A stretch of 64,000 nucleotides of DNA from Rhizobium leguminosarum (GTDB lineage Bacteria > Pseudomonadota > Alphaproteobacteria > Rhizobiales > Rhizobiaceae): assembly GCF_001652265.1 (NCBI RefSeq), contig NZ_LWBS01000121.1:54590-118589 (forward strand). The letters run 5' to 3'. The position numbers and the translations under genes are program-made. This document shows, in pieces, positions 47,048 through 57,238 of this stretch; the stretch's first letter is position 1, and the number at the start of each line of letters is the position of its first letter. The notes below the pieces were generated by a model. That model was not told the DNA's origin, did not search any database, and worked only from the letters and a program-made list of their open reading frames with translations.

Positions 47048-47605
47048 TTAAAGCGCCGCGCCCATGACGCGCGAAACGAGATCGCGCACGCGCGCTGCAT
47101 CCGGTACATCGCCGAACAGGATGCGGTACATGATCGGCGCCACGACCTGGTCCATGACGCGCTCGACATCCGGAAAGGCCTCGCCGCGGGCCCTCGCCCT
47201 CTCGGCGATGAGACCGACCTGCTGGCGGGTAAATTCAGCGCATTTACACGCATTTGCGCTCGCCTGCGCCGCCAGTACGTCACGGATCATCTCGCGGCCC
47301 GGGCCGGAGGACATTTCCTCGGCATATTGCTCGGCCCAGGCTTCGAGATCGGCCTTGCCGCTGCCGGCATCAATTGGCTGCATATCCGGCCGCAGCCGAT
47401 CGACGGCGACATCGGCGAGAAGCTGTTGCAGGTCGCCCCAGCGGCGATAGATGGTCGACGGCGTCACCCCCGCCTTGCTGGCAATCAGCGGGATCGTCAC
47501 CTCGGCGCGGCTCATATCCGCCAGCAGTTCACGGACCGCCTTGTGCACCGATGCCTGAACCCGGGCGCTTCTGCCGCCCGGACGGAGGTTCTCTTTGACT
47601 GTCAT
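47048..47605 (-). CDS. TetR-family regulator
   Basis: A 185-residue protein. ASVHKAVRELLADMSRAEVTIPLIASKAGVTPSTIYRRWGDLQQLLADVA is the TetR helix-turn-helix; the C-terminal ligand domain contains QASANACKCAEFTRQQVGL. It is divergent to an MFS transporter gene with about 140 bases between, so it most likely represses that pump until a ligand binds. The ATG at 47605 gives the standard N-terminus; the ribosome site is weak. Confidence 0.85.
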   Translation of the reverse strand: MTVKENLRPGGRSARVQASVHKAVRELLADMSRAEVTIPLIASKAGVTPSTIYRRWGDLQQLLADVAVDRLRPDMQPIDAGSGKADLEAWAEQYAEEMSSGPGREMIRDVLAAQASANACKCAEFTRQQVGLIAERARARGEAFPDVERVMDQVVAPIMYRILFGDVPDAARVRDLVSRVMGAAL

Positions 47606-47743
47606 GACTGCAACCCGACTTTCGCCCCTTGACACCGTTTGGTTCAAAATCTTTGATAGAATTATTAACGCAAATAATTTGCTTTTATAAGGCGCTCGCT
47701 CTACATAAGCTAACGCAACGGCTTAGCTTTAAGGGGCTTATAT

Positions 47744-48946
47744 ATGTTCGCCGCAGCCAAATCCACCGAGAATTCGCCGCGTCCCTCGATCGGCTTTCAT
47801 GCGCTGACGCTCGCGACCTTTTTCGGCGCCTCCGCGGCGCCAACGCCGCTTTACCGGATCTATCAGGAAAACTTCTCCGTCTCGCCGGTGCTGATCACGG
47901 TGATCTTTGCGGTCTACGCCTTTGCGCTGCTGGCGGCGCTGCTGACCGCCGGTTCGATCTCGGATCATCTCGGCCGCAAGCCGGTGATCTTTTTCGCCCT
48001 CGTGCTCGAAATCGTCGCCATGGCGCTCTTCGTCGTCGCAAGCGGTCCCGGCTGGCTGATCGCAGCGCGGATCGTGCAGGGACTGGCAACGGGAGTCGCC
48101 GGCGCCTCGCTCGGAGCGGCGCTCGTCGATGTCGACCGGGCAAAGGGACAGATCGTCAACTCTATCGCGCCGCTTTCCGGCATGGCGGTGGGTGCGGTCG
48201 GCACCAGTGCCTTGATCCAATACGGCCCCTTCCCGATGCATCTGGTCTATGCGCTGCTGCTCGTCGCCTTCACGCTGCAGGCGGCCGCCATATGGCTGAC
48301 AGGCGAGACCGGCGGCACGCGGCCGGGCGCACTCGGCTCGCTGATACCGCGGGTCACCGTTCCGCCGCAGGTGAAGCGACCGCTCTCGCTGGTGACGCCG
48401 ATCAACATCGCCAACTGGACGCTTGCCGGCTTCTATCTCTCGCTGGTCCCGTCCTTGGTCGCCACCACGACCGGCAGCCGGATGCCGCTGACGGGCGGGG
48501 CCGTCGTCACCGCATTGATGGTGAGCGGGGCGATCGCCGTCTATCTCAGGCGCAGCAAGACGGCATCGGCCAATCTCGCTTTCGGCGTGTCGGCCAAGAC
48601 GCTCGGCATCCTGACCGTCGTTGCCGGCGTACATCTCGCCAATGTGCCGCTACTGCTCATCGGCACGATTTTTACCGGCGCCGGATTTGGCACCAATTTC
48701 CTCGGTTCGATCGGCACCATCATGCCGCTCGCCAAACCGGATGAGCGGGCCGGGCTGCTGTCGGCCTTCTATGTCCAGAGCTACCTCGCCTTCAGCCTGC
48801 CGGCGATCCTGGCCGGGTTCCTGGCAAAATCGGCCGGCTACGCGCTGACGACGGATATCTATGCGACGGCGATCCTGCTTTTGATGGGCGTCGGACTGAT
48901 GAGCATTCGCGCCGACCGGCGGAAGGTCGCGGGGAGTGCTGCCTGA
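47744..48946 (+). CDS. MFS efflux transporter
   Basis: A 400-residue protein with about 12 hydrophobic helices and the MFS loop signature SISDHLGRKPVIFFAL between helices 2 and 3. FFGASAAPTPLYRIYQENF at the N-terminus is seen in a group of MFS pumps adjacent to TetR regulators. Drug or metabolite export is inferred from family and neighbour. It ends six bases from the convergent NTF2-like gene. Confidence 0.88.
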   Translation: MFAAAKSTENSPRPSIGFHALTLATFFGASAAPTPLYRIYQENFSVSPVLITVIFAVYAFALLAALLTAGSISDHLGRKPVIFFALVLEIVAMALFVVASGPGWLIAARIVQGLATGVAGASLGAALVDVDRAKGQIVNSIAPLSGMAVGAVGTSALIQYGPFPMHLVYALLLVAFTLQAAAIWLTGETGGTRPGALGSLIPRVTVPPQVKRPLSLVTPINIANWTLAGFYLSLVPSLVATTTGSRMPLTGGAVVTALMVSGAIAVYLRRSKTASANLAFGVSAKTLGILTVVAGVHLANVPLLLIGTIFTGAGFGTNFLGSIGTIMPLAKPDERAGLLSAFYVQSYLAFSLPAILAGFLAKSAGYALTTDIYATAILLLMGVGLMSIRADRRKVAGSAA

Positions 48947-48952
48947 CATTAT

Positions 48953-49396
48953 TCACGGCTTGAGATCGAGCAGCGCCCGGCCGCTGCCATCCATGGCGAA
49001 GGGCACCGAGGCGTGCTGGTGGGCAACCAGCCATCGGCCATCCTGCTTGACGAGGCCGAGGGTCTGGCGGAACCAGAGATCGACGGCGGTGCCGTCGGTC
49101 TTGGTCCCGGTCATGCGCGTGAGGCCGCTCCAGAAAGCGACATCCTCGCCAACCGTCAGTCTGGCATCGCGCACATCGCCGCCGATCGGGCCTTCCCAGG
49201 TATCGAACCAGGCCTGCAGGCTCGCCTCATCCTTGCCATTGCCGACCAGCGGTGGCGCCAGCGAAAATTCGATCTCATCGTCGGTCTCGTAGGAAAGCGC
49301 ATCCTTGGCGTTCTTTTCGCCCAGCGCCTTGGCGCGCATCATCAGCATGGCGATGATCGCCTCTTCCTCGATCTTGGCATTCGCTTCGTCTTTCAC
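48953..49396 (-). CDS. SnoaL/NTF2-like protein
   Basis: A 147-residue protein. After a helix (EEEAIIAMLMMRAKALGEKNAKDALSYETDD) come strands with FDTWEGPIGGDVRDARLTVGEDVAFWSGLTRMTG and DLWFRQTLGLVKQDGRWLVAHQHASVPF, the cone-shaped SnoaL/DUF4440 fold. Such proteins are small enzymes or ligand binders; the role here is unknown. Confidence 0.78.
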   Translation of the reverse strand: MKDEANAKIEEEAIIAMLMMRAKALGEKNAKDALSYETDDEIEFSLAPPLVGNGKDEASLQAWFDTWEGPIGGDVRDARLTVGEDVAFWSGLTRMTGTKTDGTAVDLWFRQTLGLVKQDGRWLVAHQHASVPFAMDGSGRALLDLKP

Positions 49397-49508
49397 GATC
49401 GTTCTCCTTTTCCGTTATGGACAGAGGACGAAGGGGAGGATCCGACAGGGATGCATTTCCGTTTGCGCAATTCCAGCAAGACTGCTGTGCAGCTTCGCTG
49501 GAATTGCT

Positions 49509-49913
49509 TCAAAGATAACTCGTCACCGCCGGTTCGTTCCACCAGGCGTCGTGCCTGCCGTCGGAGTAACGGACAGGCAGTGCTGCCAGTTCCTCAGGGG
49601 TGATATCGTCCAGGCAGGCGATATTGATCGAGACATAGGCGCCGCCGATTTGTTCGACATAACCGTCGCCATAGGCCGGCACACCGCAGGTGCGGCAGAA
49701 GCGGTGATGACCGCTCATGGTGTTGAACTGGTAGTCGGCCATTTCCGCCTGGTCGCACATTAGCCGGAAATCCTCCGGCTTGACGTTGGCGCCCCAATAG
49801 CGCCGCTTGGCGCAGATCGAGCAATTGCAGCGGCCGGTGCCCTCCTCGAGATCCATGTCCACCTCGTAGTGCACTTTGCCGCAATGGCAGCTTCCTCTGT
49901 AGGTCTTCTTCAC
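49509..49913 (-). CDS. GFA/CENP-V family zinc protein
   Basis: A 134-residue protein with start GTG 49913 behind AGGAGGAGAG. Zinc ligands are [11 protein letters not shown] near residue 8, CNCSICAK near 30 and [11 protein letters not shown] near 75, the GFA family pattern (related to glutathione-dependent formaldehyde-activating enzyme). Divergent to a MarR regulator with two palindromic operators, which suggests aldehyde or electrophile response. The catalytic role is inferred and many members are unproven. Confidence 0.85.
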   Translation of the reverse strand: MKKTYRGSCHCGKVHYEVDMDLEEGTGRCNCSICAKRRYWGANVKPEDFRLMCDQAEMADYQFNTMSGHHRFCRTCGVPAYGDGYVEQIGGAYVSINIACLDDITPEELAALPVRYSDGRHDAWWNEPAVTSYL

Positions 49914-49953
49914 GGCACTCTCCTCCTTCGGCGTTGCCTTCAATCTCCAGATA

Positions 49954-50004
49954 TGACAATATGTTGTCATTATGGATGAGATACAAAATCGACAACATGT
50001 TGTC
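49954..50004. promoter_or_regulatory. Two MarR-type operators
   Basis: TGACAATATGTTGTCA (49954-49969) and GACAACATGTTGTC (49991-50004) are near-perfect palindromes sharing GACAA(T/C)ATGTTGTC, 22 bases apart. They lie between the divergent GFA and MarR genes. Confidence 0.8.
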
Positions 50005-50028
50005 AAACAAAATCGACCGGAGCGGACG

Positions 50029-50472
50029 ATGGAGGGGGATGCTTTCTCCGCTTTCGCGATCACCGCCCTTCGCCTCGCCGGCCATTTGACGGCGGCAGGC
50101 GACCAGTTGGCAAAGCCGGCAGGACAGACGAGCGCGCGCTGGCAGGTGCTGGCGGCGGCACGACGCGGCGGCATGTCGGTGGCGCAGATCGCCCGTGCGC
50201 TCGGCATCGCCCGCCAGGGCGTCCAGCGGCTCGCCGACGTGCTGGAGGTCGAAGGGCTGATCGCCTATGCCGACAACCCGCAGCATCAACGCGCCAAACT
50301 GGTGCGGCTGACCGAAGAAGGGGCCGCGCGGCTCGGTGTCATCGAGATCGCGCAAGCCGGATGGGCCGACGGGCTGGGCGCCGCTTTCACGTCAGCCGAA
50401 CTCGATGCGGCACGGGCGGTGATGGCGCGGGTGATGGAGATGCTGGAGGCTGGCGAGACGGCAGGCGGTTGA
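50029..50472 (+). CDS. MarR-family regulator
   Basis: A 147-residue protein from ATG 50029 ([16 protein letters not shown]); an upstream ATG at 49972 would place the second operator inside the coding region. [64 protein letters not shown] is the MarR winged helix. It probably represses itself and the GFA gene through the two palindromes. Confidence 0.87.
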   Translation: MEGDAFSAFAITALRLAGHLTAAGDQLAKPAGQTSARWQVLAAARRGGMSVAQIARALGIARQGVQRLADVLEVEGLIAYADNPQHQRAKLVRLTEEGAARLGVIEIAQAGWADGLGAAFTSAELDAARAVMARVMEMLEAGETAGG

Positions 50473-50508
50473 GCGCGTTACCAAAGATTCTTTAAGATCG
50501 TGCCGTGG

Positions 50509-50679
50509 CCGCCCCCCTCTGCCCTGCCGGGCATCTCCCCCACAGGTGGGGAGATCGGCAAGAAGCCATACCTCGCCCTCAATTTACGATTCATGTGACG
50601 GCTAGTTGTTTGGGGAAACCATCGCGCCCATCCAATCTCCCTCCTTGTGGGGGAGATGCCCGGCAGGGCAGAGGGGGGT
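50509..50679. repeat. RIME-like palindrome, copy 1
   Basis: Long inverted ends (CCCCTCTGCCCTGCCGGGC and its complement) flank a unit of about 170 bp with inner CCCCACAGGTGGGGAGAT hairpins. A near copy lies at 51281-51449, so the pair brackets the cold-shock gene. Confidence 0.85.
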
Positions 50680-50729
50680 CTTGCGGACGCATTTCTTGGG
50701 AAAAGGCACAGCATCAGCCGGCCAGACAC

Positions 50730-50757
50730 AAAAAAAGGCCGGGGTAACCCGACCTTC
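50730..50757 (-). terminator. Rho-independent terminator of the cold-shock gene
   Basis: On the minus strand GGTCGGG-TTAC-CCCGGCC is followed by seven T, about 75 bases past the stop of the cold-shock gene. Confidence 0.75.
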
Positions 50758-50830
50758 CCTGCTATCTCAACGAACCGTGCCAGTACATCCGTGGTCACGA
50801 TCCGGAGATGATATTTAGAGCCTTAAAGGC

Positions 50831-51040
50831 TCAGGCCGCCTGGAGGCGGTCTGCCGACATCTTGCCGGACTTGTTGTCGCGGACGAGCTCGTAAGACAGC
50901 TTCTGGCCATCCTTGAGATCGCGCATGCCAGCGCGTTCAACAGCAGAGATGTGGACGAAAACGTCGGCTGCGCCGTCATCCGGCTGAATGAAGCCGAAGC
51001 CCTTGGTTGCGTTGAACCACTTTACGGTACCTGTGCTCAT
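50831..51040 (-). CDS. Cold-shock domain protein
   Basis: A 69-residue CspA-type protein: [69 protein letters not shown] in outline, with RNP1 KGFGFI and RNP2 VFVHIS. It binds single-stranded RNA/DNA as a chaperone. AAAGGA precedes ATG 51040. The long untranslated leader of about 150 bases up to the RIME could hold cold-shock control. Confidence 0.94.
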   Translation of the reverse strand: MSTGTVKWFNATKGFGFIQPDDGAADVFVHISAVERAGMRDLKDGQKLSYELVRDNKSGKMSADRLQAA

Positions 51041-51280
51041 GACGATATCCTTTTCGAATCGTTCATAGAAGATTGCAGCTCGGATAAATGCCAAGCGGCG
51101 ATGAAAACCGATTTTGGAGGAAGTTCGCCAGGAACGACGCAAGCCGTTTCAAAGTTCATCTAGCAAGATCGATGCGCGGATATGTAATCGGAAATTGTGT
51201 CGATGACAAGGCCGCAGCTAGGGAAAGTCAAATTCAGCTGGCGAGGTGAAGTCGAATAACTCTTGAACGTCGTACGTGGG

Positions 51281-51449
51281 CCGCCCCCTCTGGCCTGCCG
51301 GCCATCTCCCCCACAGGTGGGGAGATCGGCAAGTAGCTGGCTTGCCGGACCTCTCAAGCGTCTTGCCGTAACGGATAAGATAGGGAAAGCCGTAGCGCCC
51401 AGCCAATCTCCCCACCTGTGGGGGAGATGCCCGGCAGGGCAGAGGGGGC
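51281..51449. repeat. RIME-like palindrome, copy 2
   Basis: Same architecture as 50509-50679, with inner CCCCACAGGTGGGGAGATCG and its mirror CCCCACCTGTGGGGGAGAT. It ends about 30 bases before the FadJ-like stop. Confidence 0.85.
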
Positions 51450-51476
51450 GCCGCAAGGCACGATGGCAGAGACGCC

Positions 51477-53690
51477 TTATGCCGCCTTCTCCACCTTCGC
51501 ATAGGGGTCGAACCGGCCGTAGAACGTCTCGCCCTTGGCGGCCATGTCCTTCAGCAGCGGCGTCGGCTTGAAATGACCTCCGTAAGCACTAGCTAACCTT
51601 TCAGCCAATTCCACGAAAGCCTTTGCGCCCATCCCGTCGATATAGCTCAGCGCCCCGCCGGTATAGGGCGCGAAGCCGAAGCCCAAGATCGAGCCGACAT
51701 CCGCCTCGCGCGGATCGGTGACGATGCCTTCCTCGACCGTGCGGGCAGCTTCCAGCGCGATGGTGACGAGGAAGCGTTGCTTGAGGACGTTGACGTCGAC
51801 CTCATCCGCCTGCTTCTGAGGATAGAAGGACTTGAGGTCGGGCCAGAGGGACTTCTTCGCCGGCTTCGGCGGGTAGTCGTAGAAGCCCTTGGAATTCTTG
51901 CGGCCGAAACGGCCCTCCTTTTCCACCATGCGGGAGATGAGTTCCATATGCCTGGGGTCGATGGCTTTTTCGCCGAGATCGGCAACCGTCGCCTTGAGGA
52001 TTTTCAGCGAGAGGTCGATGGCGACCTCGTCGTTGAGCGCCAGCGGTCCCACAGGCATGCCAGCCATCTTGGCGGCATTCTCGATCATGACAGGCGGCAC
52101 GCCCTCGATCAGCATGTCGTAGCTTTCCGACATGTAGCGCAGCACGCAGCGATTGACGAAGAAGCCGCGGGTGTCATTGACGACGATCGGCGTCTTCTTG
52201 ATGGCCGCGACATAGTCGAGAGCGACAGCCAGCGCCCTGTCGCCGGTGTCGCTTCCGAGGATGACCTCGGTCAGCATCATCTTCTCGACAGGCGAGAAGA
52301 AGTGGATGCCGATGAAATCGGCAGGGCGTTTCGAATTCCTGGCGAGACCTGAGATCGGCAGGGTCGAGGTATTGGAGGCGAAGACCGCGCCTTCCGGCAG
52401 CACGGCTTCGACCGCCTCGATGACCGCTTTCTTCACCTCGCGATCCTCGAACACCGCCTCGATGACGAGATCGGCATTGGCGAGGTCGGCATAGTCTGCC
52501 GAGGGCGTGATGCGGGAGAGCAGTGCAGCCGCCTCGTCCTGCGTAAGACGTCCCTTACCGATAGAATCCTTGACCAGACTTTCCGAGACGGACTTGCCCT
52601 TGGTCGCCGCTTCGATGTCGCGGTCGATCAGCGTCACCGGAATGCCGGCGGCGGCCGTGACATAAGCGATCGAGGCGCCCATGAAGCCGGCACCGACGAC
52701 GCCGACATGTTTCAGCTCGGTCTTCGCGTGACCTGCCGGGCGGCGGGCGCCCTTGCCGAGCTCCTGCATGGAGATGAACAGCGAGCGGATCATCGAGAAG
52801 GCTTCGCGGGTCTGCAGCACTTCGGTGAAATAACGCTGCTCGATCTTCAGGCCGGTGTCGAACGGCACCTGCAAGCCTTCATAGACGCATTTCAGGATGG
52901 CAAGCGCCGCCGGATAATTGCCCGATGTTTCCCGGCGCAGGATCGCCGGGGCTGCCGGCCAGAGCTGGGCGGAAGCCGGCGTCCAGATGCCGCCGCCCGG
53001 TGCCTTGAAGCCCTTCTCGTCCCAGGGGGCGATCGGCTTCAGGCCATCCTTGATCATCTGCTTGGCGGCCGGGATGAGCAGATCCGGCTCGACCACCTGA
53101 TGCACGAGGTTCATCGCCTTGGCGCGGGAGCCGGTCAACGACTGGCCCGTCGTCATCATCTGCAGCGCATCCTGGGCGTTCGCCAGCCGTGGCACACGCT
53201 GCGTGCCGCCGGCGCCGGGGAAGATACCGACCTTCACCTCGGGCAGCGCGATCTTGACGCTCTTGGCATTGGAGGCGACGCGGCCGTGGCAGGCGAGCGA
53301 CAGTTCGAAAGCGCCGCCCATGCAGGTGCCGTTGATGGCGGAAACCCAGGGCTTGCCCGACGTTTCGAGCTTGCGGAACAGGCCGCTCATGCGGCCGACC
53401 AGACCGAAGAGGTTCTGCACGGCCGTCTCTGGGCTCTTTGCCTTTTCCTCCTGATAGGAGCTGAACATCGATTTGATCATCGACAGATCGGCGCCGCCGG
53501 AGAAGGAGGACTTGCCCGAGGTGAAGACGACACCCTTGACGGCAGCATCAGCAGTCGTGGCGTCGATGATGGCGTCGAGTTCGGCCATCACCTCGGCGGT
53601 GAAGACGTTCATCGATTTGCCGGGCATGTCCCAGGTGACGAGAGCGATGCCGTCGGCGTCGGTTTCGAGCGTGAAATTGGTGTAGGTCAT
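51477..53690 (-). CDS. Fatty-acid oxidation complex alpha subunit (FadJ/FadB-like)
   Basis: A 737-residue multifunctional enzyme. Residues 1-190 are the enoyl-CoA hydratase domain (GKSSFSGGADLSMI, GTCMGGAFELSLACHGRV); VGVVGAGFMGASIAYVTAAAGIPVTLID near 330 is the NAD-binding site of 3-hydroxyacyl-CoA dehydrogenase; FASNTSTLPIS and GIHFFSPVEKMMLTEVI follow, with a repeated C-terminal domain. It carries out two middle steps of beta-oxidation. It is transcribed behind acyl-CoA dehydrogenase, thiolase and cupin genes as one cluster. Confidence 0.93.
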   Translation of the reverse strand: MTYTNFTLETDADGIALVTWDMPGKSMNVFTAEVMAELDAIIDATTADAAVKGVVFTSGKSSFSGGADLSMIKSMFSSYQEEKAKSPETAVQNLFGLVGRMSGLFRKLETSGKPWVSAINGTCMGGAFELSLACHGRVASNAKSVKIALPEVKVGIFPGAGGTQRVPRLANAQDALQMMTTGQSLTGSRAKAMNLVHQVVEPDLLIPAAKQMIKDGLKPIAPWDEKGFKAPGGGIWTPASAQLWPAAPAILRRETSGNYPAALAILKCVYEGLQVPFDTGLKIEQRYFTEVLQTREAFSMIRSLFISMQELGKGARRPAGHAKTELKHVGVVGAGFMGASIAYVTAAAGIPVTLIDRDIEAATKGKSVSESLVKDSIGKGRLTQDEAAALLSRITPSADYADLANADLVIEAVFEDREVKKAVIEAVEAVLPEGAVFASNTSTLPISGLARNSKRPADFIGIHFFSPVEKMMLTEVILGSDTGDRALAVALDYVAAIKKTPIVVNDTRGFFVNRCVLRYMSESYDMLIEGVPPVMIENAAKMAGMPVGPLALNDEVAIDLSLKILKATVADLGEKAIDPRHMELISRMVEKEGRFGRKNSKGFYDYPPKPAKKSLWPDLKSFYPQKQADEVDVNVLKQRFLVTIALEAARTVEEGIVTDPREADVGSILGFGFAPYTGGALSYIDGMGAKAFVELAERLASAYGGHFKPTPLLKDMAAKGETFYGRFDPYAKVEKAA

Positions 53691-53705
53691 TGGGTTCCTC
53701 CCCGA

Positions 53706-54089
53706 TCAGGCCGGCAAATGGCTGCGCTGCGCGTCTAAGGTCTTCGTCTTTTCGGTGACGACATCGCCGGTATGCTTGGTCAGCGACGGCTCGAAAAGCA
53801 CGATCCAGCATTCCTCCGGCGCAACCGGATTATGCTCGACGCCCCTCGGCACGACATGAAAATCACCGGCGCTCAGATGCACATGCGGGCGGTCGCGATA
53901 TTCGATGGTAAGCGACCCCTTCCAGATGAGGAAAAGCTCGTCCTCGTCGCGGTGAGAATGCCAGGCGAGCTGGCCTTGGACCTTGGCGAGCTTGACGCTC
54001 TGGCCGTTGAGATCAGCGATGACGCGGGGCGACCAGTGCTCGGTGACCTCGGCATATTCGGTTTCGATCGTGCCGGTGTTGAAGCCCAT
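53706..54089 (-). CDS. Cupin-domain protein
   Basis: A 127-residue single-domain cupin. [22 protein letters not shown] and [20 protein letters not shown] carry the two cupin motifs with metal-binding His/Glu residues. It lies between thiolase and FadJ-like genes with short spacers, so it is co-expressed with beta-oxidation; an accessory or regulatory role is inferred. Confidence 0.85.
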   Translation of the reverse strand: MGFNTGTIETEYAEVTEHWSPRVIADLNGQSVKLAKVQGQLAWHSHRDEDELFLIWKGSLTIEYRDRPHVHLSAGDFHVVPRGVEHNPVAPEECWIVLFEPSLTKHTGDVVTEKTKTLDAQRSHLPA

Positions 54090-54091
54090 CG

Positions 54092-55300
54092 TCAGACCCT
54101 TTCGATAACCGTTGCCGTGCCCATGCCGGCGCCGATGCAGAGCGTCACCAGCGCGGTGTTGAGGTCGCGGCGTTCGAGTTCATCCAGCACCGTGCCGAGG
54201 ATCATCGCGCCGGTGGCGCCGAGCGGATGGCCCATGGCGATGGCGCCGCCATTGACGTTGATCCTGTCATGGTCGATGTCGAAGGCCTGCATGTAGCGCA
54301 GCACCACGGCAGCGAAGGCCTCATTCAACTCGAAGAGGTCGATGTCGGAAAGGCTCATGCCTGATCGTTTCAACAGCTTCTCGGTGACGTCGACGGGCCC
54401 GGTCAGCATCAGGGCCGGATCGGAGCCGATATTGGCGAAAGCCTTGATGCGGGCGCGCGGCTTTATGCTCATGCTCTCACCGCCGGCTTTGGAGCCGAGC
54501 AGGACGACACTGGCGCCATCGACGATGCCGGAGGAATTACCGGCATGATGAACATAGTTGATGCGCTCGATCTCAGGATGGGCCTGGATGCCGACAGCCT
54601 CGAAGCCGCCCATCTCGCCGGGCATCTGGAAGGACGGATTGAGGGAGGCGAGCGCCTGCATATCGGTGCCGGGGCGCATGTGTTCATCCTTTGCCAGGAT
54701 CGTCAGGCCGTTCTGGTCCTTGACCGGGATGACCGACTTGTCGAACCAGCCCCGTTCCCAGGCATGGGCGGCACGCTTCTGGCTCTCGACCGCGTAAGCG
54801 TCGACATCGGTTCTGCTGAAGCCGTATTTGGTGGCGATCAGATCGGCCGAGACGCCCTGCGGCATGAAATAGGCCGGGAAATTCACGGAAGGATCCATGA
54901 ACCAGGCGCCGCCGGACATGCCGAGGCCGACGCGGGACATGCTTTCGACGCCGCCCGCGATGACGATATCGTCGGCTCCTTGGGCGATCTTGCCGGCACC
55001 GAAATTGACGGCATCGAGGCCGGAGGCGCAGAAGCGGGAGATCTGCATGCCGGGCGCCTTGGTGGAGTAACCGGCTTCGAAGGCGGCGGCCTTGGGGATG
55101 ACGGCGCCGGCATCCATGACCGGATCGACGCAGCCCATGATGATGTCGTCGACGGTTTCTGTATTGAGCCCGTTGCGCTCGCGGATCGCTTCCAGCGTCT
55201 TCGCGGCGAGGCGGACGGAGGGCACCTCATGCAGGGCGCCGTCCTTCTTGCCGCGGCCGCGCGGCGTACGCACGTGGTCGTAAATGAAAACCTCGGTCAT
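54092..55300 (-). CDS. Acetyl-CoA acetyltransferase (thiolase)
   Basis: A 402-residue thiolase. The nucleophile is C91 ([14 protein letters not shown]); [18 protein letters not shown] gives the active-site His and CIGAGMG the second Cys. It is closest in layout to FadI/FadA-type acetyl-CoA C-acetyltransferases that cleave 3-ketoacyl-CoA, consistent with the adjacent genes. The ATG at 55300 follows GGGAGATGAGACG. Confidence 0.92.
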   Translation of the reverse strand: MTEVFIYDHVRTPRGRGKKDGALHEVPSVRLAAKTLEAIRERNGLNTETVDDIIMGCVDPVMDAGAVIPKAAAFEAGYSTKAPGMQISRFCASGLDAVNFGAGKIAQGADDIVIAGGVESMSRVGLGMSGGAWFMDPSVNFPAYFMPQGVSADLIATKYGFSRTDVDAYAVESQKRAAHAWERGWFDKSVIPVKDQNGLTILAKDEHMRPGTDMQALASLNPSFQMPGEMGGFEAVGIQAHPEIERINYVHHAGNSSGIVDGASVVLLGSKAGGESMSIKPRARIKAFANIGSDPALMLTGPVDVTEKLLKRSGMSLSDIDLFELNEAFAAVVLRYMQAFDIDHDRINVNGGAIAMGHPLGATGAMILGTVLDELERRDLNTALVTLCIGAGMGTATVIERV

Positions 55301-55441
55301 CGTCTCATCTCCCTGACGGCGCGGCGGCGCCGGTGAATTTCGTTCTTCCCTCTTCTGCCCAACGGGCCACCTCTGCCTGGGCCGAGCCACCGGTCTCGAC
55401 CCGTCCTTCGGACCCCCGCTGGGGAGAAGAGGGAATTCGTC

Positions 55442-57238
55442 TCAAAACGCTTCGGCGGCCAGTTCCATCATCGTGTCGGCGCCGGCTTCGATGCGGGCCT
55501 TGCGAAGCGCGGTTTCCGGCATCAGGCGTTCCATGAAGAAGCGGGCGGTGACCAGCTTGTTCTTCAGGTAATCCTCGCGGGCCGCATCGCCTGATGCAAG
55601 CCCATCCTCGGCGGCTTTGGCCATCTTTGCCCACATATAGCCGAGAATGACGAGGCCGAAGAGGTGCATGTAGTCGGTCGAGCCGGCGCCGGCATTGTCG
55701 GGCTTGGCCATGGCGTTCTGCATGAACCACATGGTCGCGCCCTGGACGTCGTTCAAGCCCTTCTTCAGATGCTTGGTGAAGAAGGATAGCTTTTCGTTGC
55801 TGCGGTTCTCCTCGCAGAAATCGCCGATCTCCTTGAAGAGGGCCATGGCGGCGCGGCCGCCGTTCAAGGCGAGCTTGCGGCCGACGAGATCGAGCGCCTG
55901 AATGCCGTTGGCGCCTTCATAAATCATGGCGATGCGGGCATCGCGCACATACTGGCTCATGCCGTGTTCTTCGATATAGCCGTGGCCACCGAAGACCTGC
56001 TGGGCCATGACGGCATGATCGAAGCCCTTGTCGGTCATCACGCCCTTGAGGATCGGGGTGACGAGGCCGAGAATATCGTCGGCCGTCTGGCGCTCCTTCT
56101 CGTCGGCGGCGCGGTGGGCGATATCAGACTTGAGCGCGGTCCACAGCAGGAAGGCGCGGCCGCCCTCGTTGAAAGCACGGATGGTCATCAGCGTCCGGCG
56201 AATGTCCGGATGGACGATGATCGGATCGGCCTTCTTGTCCGGCGCCTTGGGGCCGGACAGCGAGCGGCCCTGGATGCGATCGCGGGCGTAGCTGGCGGCG
56301 TTCTGATAGGCGATCTCGGAAATGGCGACGCCCTGCAGGCCGACCATCAGGCGAGCCTCGTTCATCATCACGAACATGGCGTTGAGGCCGCGGTTTTCGG
56401 CGCCGATCAGGAAGCCGGTCGCCTCGTCGTAATTCATCACGCAGGTGGCGTTGGCGTGGATGCCCATCTTGTGCTCGATGGCGCCGCAGGAGACGGCGTT
56501 GCGGGCGCCGACCGCGCCGTCCTTGCCGACGAGGAATTTCGGAACGATGAAGAGCGAGATGCCCTTGGTGCCCTCGGGCGCACCCTCGATGCGGGCCAGC
56601 ACCAGATGGATGATATTGTCGGTCAGATCGTGCTCGCCGGCGGAGATGAAGATCTTCTGGCCGGAGATCTTGTAGCTGCCGTCAGCCTGCGGCACCGCCT
56701 TGGTGCGCAGCATGCCGAGATCGGTGCCGCAATGCGGCTCGGTCAGGTTCATGGTGCCGGACCACGTGCCGTCCACCATCTTCGGCAGATAGGTGGCCTT
56801 CTGCTCGTCGGAGCCGTGGACGAGGAGTGCTGCGATCGCGCCCTGCGTCAGGCCCGGATACATCATCAGCGACATGTTGGCGGCCGAGGTATATTCGCCG
56901 ACGGCGGTATGCAGCGTGTAGGGAAGCCCCTGCCCGCCGAATTCCTCCGGCACCGCAAGGCCGATCCAGCCGTCTTCGCGATAGGCTTTATAAGCCTCCT
57001 TGAAGCCCTTCGGCGTCGAGACGCTGGCATCGTCGTGACGAGCGCAGCCTTCCTGATCGCCGGAATAGTTCAATGGAAAGAGAGCTTCCTCGGCAACCCT
57101 TCCGGCCTCGCCGAGGATCGCTTCGATCATATCGGGGGTCGCGTCGGCAAAACCCGGCAGATTGTTGTAGCGTTCGAGGCCCAGCACGTCGTTCAGGACG
57201 AAGAGCGTATCGTTCACCGGGGCCTTGTAGACTGGCAT
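55442..57238 (-). CDS. Acyl-CoA dehydrogenase (long form)
   Basis: A 598-residue flavoprotein. EEFGGQGLPYTLHTAVGEYTSAANMSLMMYPGLTQGA, MNLTEPHCGTDLGMLRTKA, GQKIFISAGEHDLTDNI, QVFGGHGYIEEHGMSQYVRDARIAMIYEGANGIQALDLVGRKL are the conserved FAD- and substrate-binding motifs; the length and the C-terminal extra domain fit the class of about 600 residues with a C-terminal DUF. It carries out the first step of beta-oxidation. It is the first gene of the cluster, so the promoter is probably upstream of 57238. Confidence 0.93.
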   Translation of the reverse strand: MPVYKAPVNDTLFVLNDVLGLERYNNLPGFADATPDMIEAILGEAGRVAEEALFPLNYSGDQEGCARHDDASVSTPKGFKEAYKAYREDGWIGLAVPEEFGGQGLPYTLHTAVGEYTSAANMSLMMYPGLTQGAIAALLVHGSDEQKATYLPKMVDGTWSGTMNLTEPHCGTDLGMLRTKAVPQADGSYKISGQKIFISAGEHDLTDNIIHLVLARIEGAPEGTKGISLFIVPKFLVGKDGAVGARNAVSCGAIEHKMGIHANATCVMNYDEATGFLIGAENRGLNAMFVMMNEARLMVGLQGVAISEIAYQNAASYARDRIQGRSLSGPKAPDKKADPIIVHPDIRRTLMTIRAFNEGGRAFLLWTALKSDIAHRAADEKERQTADDILGLVTPILKGVMTDKGFDHAVMAQQVFGGHGYIEEHGMSQYVRDARIAMIYEGANGIQALDLVGRKLALNGGRAAMALFKEIGDFCEENRSNEKLSFFTKHLKKGLNDVQGATMWFMQNAMAKPDNAGAGSTDYMHLFGLVILGYMWAKMAKAAEDGLASGDAAREDYLKNKLVTARFFMERLMPETALRKARIEAGADTMMELAAEAF

